From Protonemura montana (lineage: Eukaryota > Arthropoda > Insecta > Plecoptera > Nemouridae): a DNA stretch of 64,000 nucleotides. The notes under the pieces were generated by a model. The model worked only from the letters and a program-made list of their open reading frames with translations. It was not told where the DNA came from and searched no databases. Location: the NCBI GenBank assembly GCA_947568835.1, contig OX387602.1, positions 333,070-397,069 of the forward strand. Direction: 5' to 3'. The translations under genes and the position numbers were made by a program. Positions within the stretch are counted from its first letter, which is position 1, and each line of letters opens with the position of its first letter. This document shows positions 46,101 to 57,942 of the stretch, piece by piece.

Positions 46101-47320
46101 CAGGTTTCAAGTGGTCGATTTAAAGAATGCGTCGTATCATTGCTATCAGGTACACCTTTTCATTTATTGTGTGGTCTCACCAGTCTGTTAGACAGCGTCC
46201 TCGAATCCTAGCAGCGTTTGGCGGGATCTTTAGCGATGAGCGCCGGATATCGGTTCGCTTTGCTGGTAGTTTGTTTGTTCATGACCTCGCATTCGCTTCT
46301 GCTGCTGCTTCTGCTGTTGCTGCGTCGGCACGGTACTCCTTTACTGGCGTGGACAGCTTTTTGTGGCGTTTGACTCATTTCAGAGAATTGTTGCGTGGAA
46401 AAGTAAGGTCCAGCCAGCGAGGCTCGAGACGAGCAAGGTTCGCACCACGCGAAACACAAGCTCGTGATGGCAAGTGTGTTAAGACTTCAGACAGATATCG
46501 ATGAGTCTATGCGCCTAGGAGTCCAGCAATAGACAGATACCAGATGGCGATTGTATAAATTCGTAAGCTTGGTCGAATAAAGCACAGGTCAAGGTATCGG
46601 TTGGAAGAAAAAATGTGTCCAGAAATTAAATAAAGATTTTTTTCTAGAAATTTGGCTGCATGGAAACATGACAGTCAAAATATGAATTCGAAACTACGAT
46701 GATTCAGCCAGATATCGGAAGCGGCATTGTCAAAGGAAAGGTCAGTTTCGAGGAGTGCAGCGAATTTGCACCATTGCCCATTTAGCAGCGAAGAAAGAAC
46801 GCGCCTGGGAAACCGGAAGAGAGTCGTCCTGACGTGGTGATAACTAAAAGAATAATTCCCTCGGTTATACGCATCGCCATTCGTCGCGGCTAATCGGCCC
46901 ATCTTCTACGGACACTTACTGACAACGATTACCTACGAATGGAGTTTGTCGGCTGAACAGCCGAGTTTGTAGACCGCGCGGAGTTTGCTGCGTTATACCA
47001 ACGTCTTGCGTCTGTCTGACTGGCCGTCTTCAATATAGGTATCTCTCTATTCAACGATGACTAATCCGTTTAAATCGATCTAATTGTGGAATCGATCCTC
47101 GGACCGTGACCCGACCGTGACGTGTCGCGTCGCGTCGGAACGCGCGAGCGACCATCGCTCGCGGTATCGAACAACGTGAGTGGATGTCAAATCAACAGCA
47201 GAAGCCTGAAATTGCGATTCACAAGCTTTTTCGGTCGCGAACAAATACCGTGAAAATAGAGTGATGACAGGGAAACAATCCGGTGTTTTATTCCAGCACA
47301 ATGCCGCACCTACGTCCAGC
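43188..47320. other. Region without recognised genes
   Basis: No exon or RNA gene recognised. It contains an (ATACA)n microsatellite at 44969-44998 and a CTG/CTT-rich stretch near 46297-46325. Open frames are under 130 codons and show no motifs. Confidence 0.55.
44969..44998. repeat. (AATAC)n microsatellite
   Basis: About six units of ATACA/AATAC with one AATAA variant. Confidence 0.9.
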
Positions 47321-47752
47321 GGATCCTGGGTGGGGGGTCGGATCCTGGGTGGGGGGTCGGATCCTGGGTGGGGGGGTCGGATCCTGGGTGGGGGGGTCGG
47401 ATCCTGGGTGGGGGGTCGGATCCTGGGTGGGGGGGTCGGATCCTGGGTGGGGGGTCGGATCCTGGGTGGGGGGGTCGGATCCTGGGTGGGGGGTCGGATC
47501 CTGGGTGGGGGGTCGGATCCTGGGTGGGGGGGTCGGATCCTGGGTGGGGGGGTCGGATCCTGGGTGGGGGGTCGGATCCTGGGTGGGGGGTCGGATCCTG
47601 GGTGGGGGGGTCGGATCCTGGGTGGGGGGGTCGGATCCTGGGTGGGGGGGTCGGATCCTGGGTGGGGGGGGGTCGGATCCTGGGTGGGGGGTCGGATCCT
47701 GGGTGGGGGGTCGGATCCTGGGCGGGGGGTCGGATCCTGGGTGGGAAGGTCG
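47321..47752. repeat. G-rich minisatellite, 22 units of 19-22 bp
   Basis: Each unit is GGATCCTGGGTGG followed by a G run of varying length and then GTC. Length variation lies in the G run, unlike the fixed-length arrays elsewhere in the window. Every unit has a run of at least six G plus a GGG, so the plus strand is rich in potential quadruplexes. Open frames of 140-180 codons occur on both strands; they are repeat artefacts. Confidence 0.97.
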
Positions 47753-48561
47753 GTGTCTGGACATGGCTGGATTTGATGCTGGAAGACGACTGAAGAACAT
47801 GCTGGTTCTGGCTGGTGTCTGACGTACGCGCATTATATGTTAGACTTATAATACTTCATTTAAGACATCAACTGACTTGTCTTCATTATGGTGATCATTA
47901 TCATACGTAATCATCTTCATCATCATCATTTCCCGCGCTAAGCTAATATTACATTCCATTCTTTATAATAAAGCACTTAAAATCCTTCATTAGGCCATCC
48001 AATGGGACTCATTTTCGCTTTACCTTTGATTGCATTTGCACCCTCTGTGCGTGCATCACCCCTTCTGACCACAAGACAAATACCGCCGCTGCCTCACGAA
48101 GGCAGCCTCGTCTTGGAATGTAGATAGTGCGTGTTGTGCGTGCATCGCGTAGAGTTTGTCCGTTCCGAGAAGCTCATCCCTTGGCTCGGTGTCCTTCAGT
48201 AAGTCGGCCTATCCCTGTGATGGCAAATCAATGATCGTATGACGGATTTCCTCGAAGTAGGACCGATCATCTTCTTTCAGATTGTCGCGGATTGATCTGT
48301 AGATTCAGACACGTGTTTCTTTGGTCGTGTTTGGGACATTCATGAAACCTGAGATTCTAATATTCAATTGAAAACGTTCCTGATATTTCGATATTTTAAA
48401 AGCAAAACATTTATCAGCCACAACTGGACCCAAAACAATGCTTCTTCTGTCTGACAGAGGTTTTGTTTTATCGAGCGGTCAGTTTCTTGCACTGTGTGGG
48501 TCGCTTAGCAACGAACTCTGCTCGCACTCTGATTGAGTGATCTGGTTTCCAGGTTCCAACT

Positions 48562-48592
48562 CACACACACACGCGCGCGCACGCGCGCACGC
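48562..48592. repeat. Alternating purine-pyrimidine (CA/CG) tract
   Basis: A 31-bp CACACA then CGCGCG/CACGCG tract, almost perfectly alternating, of the kind that can adopt Z-DNA. Confidence 0.8.
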
Positions 48593-51500
48593 CGAAGTCA
48601 GCCACGTAAAATGACGCCATTGATCCCAACCACGGGCTGCATGATGCAGAGAAGGAATTCAAGGCTTGTAATCATTTAAATTGGTGGCCGGAGGGCGCCC
48701 GTTCAGCTTCTTTTGCCATCTGCCAGAGGAATGTACAGCTTTACGCGTCCGCCGTGGTCCCCCAACCCCGGGCCTTGCGCCACTGGCTCGCAGCTTTGTC
48801 CACAATGTTCACCGTGCTACTCCCTGTTGTGGCGGAATGTCCGGGCCATGTCACGATTTGTCGCAATAACAGCCGCACCGAAAAGATGGCGTCGCTAACT
48901 CAGAGATGATAAAAAATGTATTCAAAGTCGAGATTCCATTTCACGCTAAAAGGAAAGTGGATGAATAGCATCTACAAGAGTGAGATAGATACACCTGATA
49001 CGATAGAAAAGTGTGAAAACTACCCGTATGGTATGTACCACTGTTACTAGAACGATAATACAAATGTTTACCCCTTGGGTCGGGATTATCGAATTTAGCC
49101 AAACCCGGGTTATCATCGTAGTTGGCTGGCTCCGTTTCTCAGCCGTAAAGTGAGTAGACCTTCTGCTGAGGCTGCCGTGAATGAAAAAGCTGGGTGTGTG
49201 TGCCCTCCTCACACCAGCCGCCAGGCTAGACCGAATCCTGTCCCAAGCAAGCGCTGGCAAAAACCAACAGCAAGAATAACAGTTCCTCGCGTAATAACTT
49301 ACCGCTCTTCGTTCGCGAGGAAACACTGCTGAAGTCTCGGGACCATCTCACAGCGCTCGCAAAGCTGTCCATGAAAGTGTGGGGGCCTAGGATATAGCTC
49401 AAGAGATGATGTCATCTTCACTAGCACGACCAACTGTTGCCAATGGTTATCATTCAATCCACTTTGCCTATACAACATCATAAAACATTTTGACCTTAAA
49501 CCAGACCATTCAGGCTGGGGTAGCAAATAGCAAACTAAAGTAGCAAACTAAATTGTCGGATTTGTGCGGCGCTCGCCGACAAATTATCGCCGGCACAAAA
49601 CTGATCCCGGGCGCGACTATACGGCGCGGCTGCCGTAAAGTACGGCTTAATACGGCGCGGACAAATTGCGGGCATTGTGCCCATGCTAATGCGTGCTGGC
49701 AACACTAAATGGGCTAGTGTGCGTGCGAGGAATGAGATGAGCGACTGCGCTGGACGACATTCGAAGAGAGCGAGCGTTGCGCTCCTCCAGCGTACAGGTC
49801 GGCTCGACGGTCTGCGGAGGTCCGTGACACGCCGGGGCACGCAGCATTGAGCTTCGACAAACGGCTTATCTCTCATAAGTGTAGACGATTGCTGGGATCG
49901 CTTGATATAGGAGCCCTTTCACCTTACTAATAGTCGCGATAAATATGTCTCCGTTTCTTCTTTTTAACCAGTCGGTCCGTAGGCATATGGATGGTTGTCG
50001 GATTGTGAAACATTAGGCACTAAGAGGCAACAGAAGAAAAAAAAACACTACACGGAGCAACCAGTTCTGAAATAATTTTTTGATTCATGTTCTTGCAGTG
50101 TCAGAGGTTACACGTGACGTCGAACTTGTTTAAAAATAATGTCCGCCGGTGTCCAAATAACTCTTCAAACGCGTTGTCGCTTTGACAGACATTTGTAGGA
50201 AACACAACGAGCGTGCGTTTTGCCAATTTCCCATCACCATGGTCTTCGACCTCGCTAACGCCATGCGGCTGGCTGGACACACGCAGAGCTGGACATCGAA
50301 TCAGCTATGTGCACGACAACAGTGGATGGTGTCAATTTTGACTTCCGGAGCCCACCCAACGCCTACGTGAGATAGGTACACACTGGCGTGCAGCTATTAG
50401 GGTTCTTTACAGAAGACTTTTCCTTCATTTGAATATATAAGACTTCACTAGAACGGCATTTGTGATTCAAATGAGCTAGAGCCAGGAATGCAAAATCGAA
50501 ACAAATTTCTTCAATTGATTCAGATTTCTAAGTACTGTCTCCTTAAGAAAGCACCGAGGTTTGACAAAACTTTGGTAGTCCACAGCTGTTGGCCAAGTCG
50601 CCGAGGCATCGAGCGACTAGAATCTCTGAACACACACAAACAATTCACACACACAAACAGACAGCAAGGCAGTGAGGCACATGACAGGCCGGCACAGGGC
50701 AGATTGACAGGGCGATGACAGCAGAAACTCTCATTTTCCAAGAAACGCGAAATAAAAACAAGACTATCCGGTTTTCTGGCCGGCTGGCATCGGGATGAGA
50801 ACGGTCATCAGCGAGATGCGAGATTTGTGCAGCTGTAAGAGCTCCTCGGTGCGACGGTGGCAGCCGCAGCCATGGCGGACTCGGGGTTCGGCGTCGCATG
50901 CTTTACAACGGAACCATGTCGCCATATTATGCGCTGACGGGGCGAGTCAATTTTCTTCCCGGGAAAGCGGGTTCTCTTTGCCAACACTCGATTGGCATCG
51001 CGCGGCGAGGCGCGTGTCTCCACGTGCATAAATCCGAGCCTAATAAATCATTAGCTGGCGGTAATGTGCGGGCGTGACGGCCGGTTAACACTCCCAGTAA
51101 TGCTTCCCTTGCGACAATTGTACGCGGCTTGGTCATGGAAAACACGGAGCTATTAATGCAACAGTTCGAAACGAAATACATGTTATTTGCAATAATAAAA
51201 CGTGATTATCTCATTAGTGCTTCCTGAGACACTGCTTGCTGTTTTACGACGCAGCAGTTTACTCGCAGACCGTTCGGAGCAAGTCACTTGGTTTTCAATT
51301 GAAATGCTATTCTGCCAGAGGGTTCGGCGAGTTAATGCTGGTGTAACTCTGGCGGCTCGCTCGGTGAAAAGGTAAAGTAATCATAGAGATTCGAGCAGGT
51401 TTAGTTATGAGATTTATCTGGAAAATTTAGTATCTTATGGATTGTAGATCTTAACTCTGCTGGGCTTGACAGCGCTTGTACCGCCATACACAGCAGAATT

Positions 51501-52341
51501 TTGTCAATTCTAAACGTTGCCGTGTGTCGAAATCAAAGGAAGATCTATGACCATGCTTACAAAACGAATTCCAAAATAAAATATGTGAAGTAAGACACAG
51601 AGCAAAAAATCACTGAAATGTATCTGAAAATTGGAAATAAAAAAGAGTCGGAGGACTGTTTGACCTTTCAAAACGAAACTGTTTCAACGAATTTGACTGA
51701 GCTTTAGAAAAAATAATAAAGTAAAATACGCTTATTTACTTTCTACTGCGAGTAATGAATTAAATTCCTTCGCACCGAAAGCAAAATAATAAAATTGAGG
51801 CAGTAAACAAATAATGTGGCAATAACTAATTGTTGGGTGGGTACTACTCCTCCGGAGGGCGTTTCCCTTCTACCTTGCTGCAGACGCTAACCAAGGCAAT
51901 TTATTGACTCATAAATTTCGTACATCTCATATAGATTCATTGATTTAAGCAAGCTCCACTTGAGCGATGCAAAGCATTTTAATGGAGACCATTAAATCGA
52001 AATGTGCATGGATTTCATTGTACCCACTATTTTGTGATGACACAATTAAGATATTGTATTCACCCGGCTGATTATTAACTGTCATGACTGGAAACAGGAA
52101 AACACCTTTATGTTTCATGACTCCAAGTCGTTCTGAGTCAAGGGTGCAGTTCACTAGAATTATTTCTCTCACAATATGCATTGTTTTTTTTTTCTCACTA
52201 AAACTCTTAAAAACTCGGCCTAGGATCAAGATTATCACTTAATACTTCCAGAAATGTGAAATGTTGAGATTGGTTTGTTGTACGATTTTCAGTCACCCCG
52301 TGATAGCGGGTTGGAAAAATCTGCAGCAATTGTAATAATCC

Positions 52342-52440
52342 CATGTAACGAAGATATCTGCATGTAATCCCATGTAATCCCATGTAACGAAGATATCTGC
52401 ATGTAATCCCATGTAATCCCATGTAACGAAGATATCTGCA
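52342..52440. repeat. 39-bp tandem repeat, about 2.6 copies
   Basis: The unit is CATGTAACGAAGATATCTG followed by two copies of CATGTAATCC. CATGTAACG starts at 52342, 52381 and 52420, exactly 39 bp apart. It is thus a repeat within a repeat. Confidence 0.92.
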
Positions 52441-52922
52441 CGTGACTCAAACCCAGTGCTTTTGACTTTTGACCCAGACTTTTTGGCAAGAATATTTCTG
52501 TGATGACAATGAACTTAACTTGGTTGGCTGAGCGACAATCTCATCGATTGATGATCGCCTCAGAAACACGCACTTTTAATTTTGCAACTTCTATTAAAAA
52601 TCCGTGAATCGATGCGAACTAATTCATTTAATAAAATAAATCGAACCCCAGAAGACGACATCATTTTTTTTCTTGGTCTTAGATAAGAACCAGAAAAACT
52701 CTATCCTCTTCCTCAAAAGTCATTCCTTAAAATCAAACCAATGCGCAGACTCTTTAAGTGAGTTATCACAGGTACACAGAGAGGATCGTTGCAAATCATG
52801 ACAAGGTTTTGTCATACCTTGGGTTTGGCTACAAGCTCCGGTCTCTGCAGGAGTCTGGTCAACATAAGTGATATCAGGCTTAGAATAAAACAACGCACGC
52901 GTGTTGAACCGATTGCGATTGT

Positions 52923-52955
52923 CACGCAGCTTTGACAAGGTGTCAAAGCTGCGTG
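52923..52955. repeat. Perfect 15-bp inverted repeat with 3-bp loop
   Basis: CACGCAGCTTTGACA, loop AGG, then its exact reverse complement. The hairpin is GC-containing and stable. No tRNA, element end or gene is attached to it. Confidence 0.9.
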
Positions 52956-53693
52956 CGAAATATGTTTCAAGATCGTCGGGGCGGTAGAACGTGGCGGCCA
53001 AATGAGTCTGCCCCTTGTTAGCAGGTCACAGGATTATCATCATTTCACTTGAATCTATTTATCAAGATGAAATGTTAAACAGCAATTTGAAGGTAATACA
53101 TCCTCTGCATTATGCGTTCTTTTGTTAGCACACACAGCTTGCGGTAGTGTGAATTTATGATAATGTATATAGTTATTTAATTTATCTCGCTAGTTAATTT
53201 GGCAGTTGAGTATACTGAAAAGTTTAAATTAGGCTAATTACCATTATCATCGATACGCTTAACCTTGACTAGCACGGGATGAGGTATCATCTTCAGCTTA
53301 AAGACCTTGTGTTAAAGACACACCTTGTCGCATCGCTTACAAATGTGGGAATCGACATTTGGAATTCGGGACGCACTCCGGAACTGAGCGTTGTACGTGA
53401 ACCTCTCCCGCTCCGTCTCAACATTCAGCGCAGACAATGCGCCGGGTCGTAAACCCGTCCGTTTAAGAAGTCTGATTTAAGTATATGCATGCCTATTTCA
53501 CATGGATGTCAGAAAAAATGTCGGCAAAATACTGGCGGTCTGTTCGATAATGACTTTACGCATATTCATGTGGATCTTTCTCTCAGCTGTCAGCGCGATT
53601 CGTGCATTGAAATCTTCTGATTCATTGCGCCAGTGCAGTATGGCAAGAACGCGGCAAATGAGACAAGGGTTAACAATTGCAAATAAAGACAGA

Positions 53694-53708
53694 GGGGGGG
53701 GGGGGGGG
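53694..53708. repeat. 15-G homopolymer
   Basis: Uninterrupted run of 15 G; similar to the 14-G run at 24604-24617. Confidence 0.95.
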
Positions 53709-56660
53709 CTTGCTGTGATATATTTATCACTGTTGAATTCCCTACTCGGTGCCTCCCACGTCTACTTGCAAATTAGCATTATTAATAACACACATATTTC
53801 ATACATGAAATCGTTCTCCCGGTGAGCTATCGCCAATACACGTGGCAGTGTGTAGTATTTCCGAGTCTCACCTGTTTTGACCGAGCTTAAGTGTCGGTGT
53901 AATCCAAGCATTATTTCCGCATTTCGAGGCCCGCGTTCGGAGAAAGATTGGGTCGCTGTTCAATGCGTGTGCGTGCATCGTGCGTTGAGGCTCAACTCGT
54001 TCAGCGGTCAAGTTAGACCAGCCTGTTACAGCTTGCGAATGTCGCAAGTAAATGGGACAGGACTGCTCAAACCTCTGAAGAAGTAACTAGTATATGTTGC
54101 GAAACGTCGGGAAATTTAGTAGCCCTTTACTTAGCATTCAAAACCCAGTTGAAATAGTTTTTGTTAAATGGGAAATATTTGCGCATTACTTTATCTGGAC
54201 TGGCGCACACGTAAAACTTGGAAAATAATTTTCTGTTCATTCAACGTAAAGTAATGACCTTAGAGCTTCTATATGATTGAGCGATTTCTGTTCTTATTGA
54301 ATTAATTAACTTATTACTGCAAGCACAATGATTATACTTAAACAACTGTTATAAATACCGACGTAGGTAATTATCCGACCATTAAAATGTTATGCTTGCA
54401 GACGAAGAGAAGGCCTACTTTAAACTGAATGTCAAACAGCACCAGATGTAGGTACAATGTTAGGTAACTGGCTGACTTGGCCGCACACCATGGTTCTGGT
54501 CACTTGAAGTTAATTAGTTAAATAATTATCACAGTAAAGCACGCTCTCATTGCTCCGCATTTATCGTGATCAAAGATCTCCGGCTAGCGCGATATTGACT
54601 TGGTAGAAGGCTTTGCCCAGACGCTCTGCCATTGCCAATACGAGGACGCAGGAATCCCATGGATCAGGTGCCAGCCAGGACACGACGGCGACAGGAGAGC
54701 CGCGTGCAGTGGCAAGTCTGGTGGTTAAATTTGGCAAGCTCACTCACACACGCACGCAAATTATCTAGGTCGTTCACTGGGTAACGGAGAAAAATCGACT
54801 TTTTTTGATCTCGAGTTACCGTTAGATCATTTGAAAAAGAAAAGGCTCCCATGGTAATCAAAAAGACAATAGTCGAAGCAGTAAGTCGTGATTTCCAAAA
54901 ATGTATTGCTGATATTCAGTAGCGAAATATGTGTGCTTTAGATTGGAGGTTACGCATGGCCGCGGTGCCGTCACTGAGTTGGCTTCCTGGGACCAGCGGG
55001 TTAATGCAGACTTAGGACCTCCTTGGCGCCGTTTCGTCCGACTCGTTCAGGGATGGCGAGGGTGTATCGGTGGGCTGACATTGGGCTCTGTCGCTGGCCA
55101 CGATGGATTTATTTTTTGGGCAGTTTCTCGATCGCGCGCGCTTTGATTCAAAGTATAAATCCACATTTAATTAAATGAGTCATTCAATGAGTATACCTGT
55201 CAAATGACTCGGTAGTCGCAAGTTTCTCGAGCGAGCTTTTGACAGTTATTTAAAACCAGGCGGCGCGGGAATTAATTAAAACACGTGCCACCAAGTGCAG
55301 TAAATTATCAACTGTCCGACGCGAGGATTTATTTTCCAGGAGGCGGGGATCTAGTTTACTAATAACCAACGCGCGCAATATCAATTGCACCGACCAATTA
55401 GTCGGTGCACGGGGCGCGTACGGTGGTGGCGCCGGGTTCGCGGCCAGGCCCCCGACCGCCACCCCAAAACAGGTTCGCTCGCGGACAAGAAAATCCGGAT
55501 TTCGGAGTCATATCATCGTTTTGCGCCGGTTCGGCGTCATATTTGGAAGTACACATTACGTGATTACGATGCAGCAAACGACGCTAACAAGTAATTGGAT
55601 TTGTGTAACGAGCTGCGCGCGTGCGCGACCAGCCCGCGAGCGGCGTCCTTTGACACGCCGTGCGTTCCCATCGGGGTCAACCAGATGTGACACAAGAGAT
55701 CGATCTTGACGGCGGTGGTTCGCGCGGCAAGGTCAATGTCAACGCGCTCTGGGAGGCCCGGAAGCCTGGATTCATCAGACTTACCTCAAACACGTAACGT
55801 TCAATAGCAGAAGGTAATTGATGTGCACTGCAGTCGATGGCACATGGCGAGAGAAGGCGGAAGCTGCGATAGCGCCAGATGTGCTACGAGTCCACGACGT
55901 CGATCTTGCTAGGTTATGTTGGCGGACAATCGCCAGGGTGTTTCCACATAACGGAATGGAGCACTCTGTCACGTCACTCGAAGCGAGTGCACACGGTCAG
56001 TAGGCCCTCCGCAAGTCACCCTGCGCAGCCAGTGCCATCGTTGACATTTGCTCATTCACGTTCGCGTCCAGGGTCTTTGGCCCTCTGGTTGGATGTTGCC
56101 TGGTCGCGACCGCCTCCTGCCTACAACACTACACGAACTAGGATATGCTAATTTCCGACCTCTTGGCGCGAGTCGGCCCCAAGGAAAAGTGGTCGGCGTA
56201 TTTACGCTCGCGCTAGCCTTGACCGATGTCCGCGGCTGACCACTCGTTGATGACGTGTGGTATGTGAGTTGACGACGACAAACGTGTGTCTGTCTGATGT
56301 CGGCACTCTCGAGGAGTCACTAGAACCGGCCGAGCACTCGGAGCACGCGAAGAACTGTGTTCGAGGTTCAAGACCGAAAGGCGATTGCTCTTGATTCTCG
56401 TCCGGACTCGCACATGCACTTGCTGGAGCTGAACGATCACCGAGCTGGCTTCGGCGGTGCCGCGGTTGTGAAGCCGACTTGTAAAGTAACCAAGAAAGCA
56501 GAGCTCGGCGGCCACGGCTGTTTCTCCTCCCGGCTGGCAGGTGGATTCGACAAGAAGACGCGAGGCGCGGCGTGGCGAGGTGAGGCGGCTAGCAAGTGGA
56601 GGAGAAGAAGCTAGCGGGGCTGGGGCTGGGGCTGGCAGACAGCACAGGGCAACGACATCG

Positions 56661-56699
56661 CTGCTTGCTTGCTTGCCTGCCTGCCTGCCTGCCTGCCTC
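56661..56699. repeat. (TGCT/TGCC)n microsatellite
   Basis: TGCT units change to TGCC units in one run of about nine tetranucleotides. Confidence 0.9.
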
Positions 56700-56892
56700 C
56701 ACTCTCACATAACATATCGACGTAACAGACACTCGCCGGCGGGAAGGGGGAATGGAATTCATCATGATTTCGGCGTGGTAGGTACATTTTTTATTACATT
56801 ATACGCGAGTGATCATCGGGGTGACCGCAAATGATGCAGGATGCGTCGGTCTCGAGCAAGGCGGCTCGCGGTCGCCGTGACGTGTCGCCGAC

Positions 56893-56912
56893 GTCGGCGT
56901 CGGCGTCGGCGT
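56893..56912. repeat. (GTCGGC)n hexanucleotide repeat
   Basis: Three and a half copies of GTCGGC. The same hexamer codes for the Gly-Val run in ZP gene 1 (12355-12385) and recurs in other non-coding places. Confidence 0.85.
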
Positions 56913-57942
56913 GGTGTCGACGCGGCGACATTGGCAGACATGAATCAGACGGGCCTGGCTGACTGTTATCGGGCACATCGTGTATTACTTGGCGAGTGCA
57001 GAGGTCTAGCCGGCCGGACGAAGTTCTCTGCCATCAGGTTCGCAGGCGGCTTGCGATATAGTTAACATAGCTCCCTGCGGGGATGGTAGCGATGGACTTC
57101 TGCGAGGACCATCCAGTGGATAATCAAGCCATTTGATCGTGCTTTACATGCTGTGAGGTGCATACGTCCCGGTCGTCACTCGAAATTCGCCGGGCGGAGG
57201 TTCGCGAATACCCCGCAGTTTCGAAACCTCCCGCTCAAACTTGTTGGCAATGTGGCCGTAACAATTTTGTCAAAGAATTTTGTTGTGATAAATTGTCACA
57301 TGAAATCAATTGGCTGGTTCGGGTTTCTTGTTGGTAACTCAGAACGTTCGGTCGATTGTATGTTTTATTAAAAAGACATACAAAAATCAGGTGTCCAAAA
57401 CGATTATCACAAACACTGAATGTGACATAAAATGGAAACGTATTATTATTCACTTTGGTATAATTTACCAACTGAAGTAATGGAAATGGAGTCCATCCCC
57501 AAACTGCGTTAAAAATACACACAGAATTTTCTTACTCATCGGATGAGAATTCCAGACATAACGGTTCATTTCCAGATCAAATTTTCGCTTGTGTGTAATT
57601 ATTGTTTATCTCTGCTACTCTGATGCGTGTGAAAAGCCACTCATTAATTCCTATTGCATGAAAATAGAGTGACGCTACAATTCGACTTTGATAAAAGCAT
57701 CCATCGTCCTGCAGACGCGCCTGTTCGTTAGTTCGTTCGTTCAATTGGTCTCCGTTATGACGAGCGACATCAGTACACTTTCTTAACACTTCCCCTTTTT
57801 CCGCGAGTCTGCTAAAAAGTTGCCCTTGCATGGAGGTTTCCGAGAAAAGCTGGTGTCTGCTGGTCGACCATGTAGGGACGTCAGGCAGGTCGTTGCCGAG
57901 ACACGAACAGCGGCATCCTCCACTTGCTGCAGCCGCCTGGCC

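Larger units (their letters stand above)
47753..57942. other. Region without recognised genes
   Basis: About 10 kb with no recognisable exon. It holds a Z-DNA-type tract (48562), a 39-bp repeat (52342), a perfect hairpin (52923), a 15-G run (53694-53708), a TGCC/TGCT microsatellite (56661) and a GTCGGC hexamer repeat (56893). Open frames do not exceed about 115 codons and lack motifs. Confidence 0.55.

Noticed and set aside
47261-47833. Open frames of 140-181 codons with Gly-rich or Pro-rich repeats
   Set aside because: They are translations of the G-rich minisatellite on both strands.
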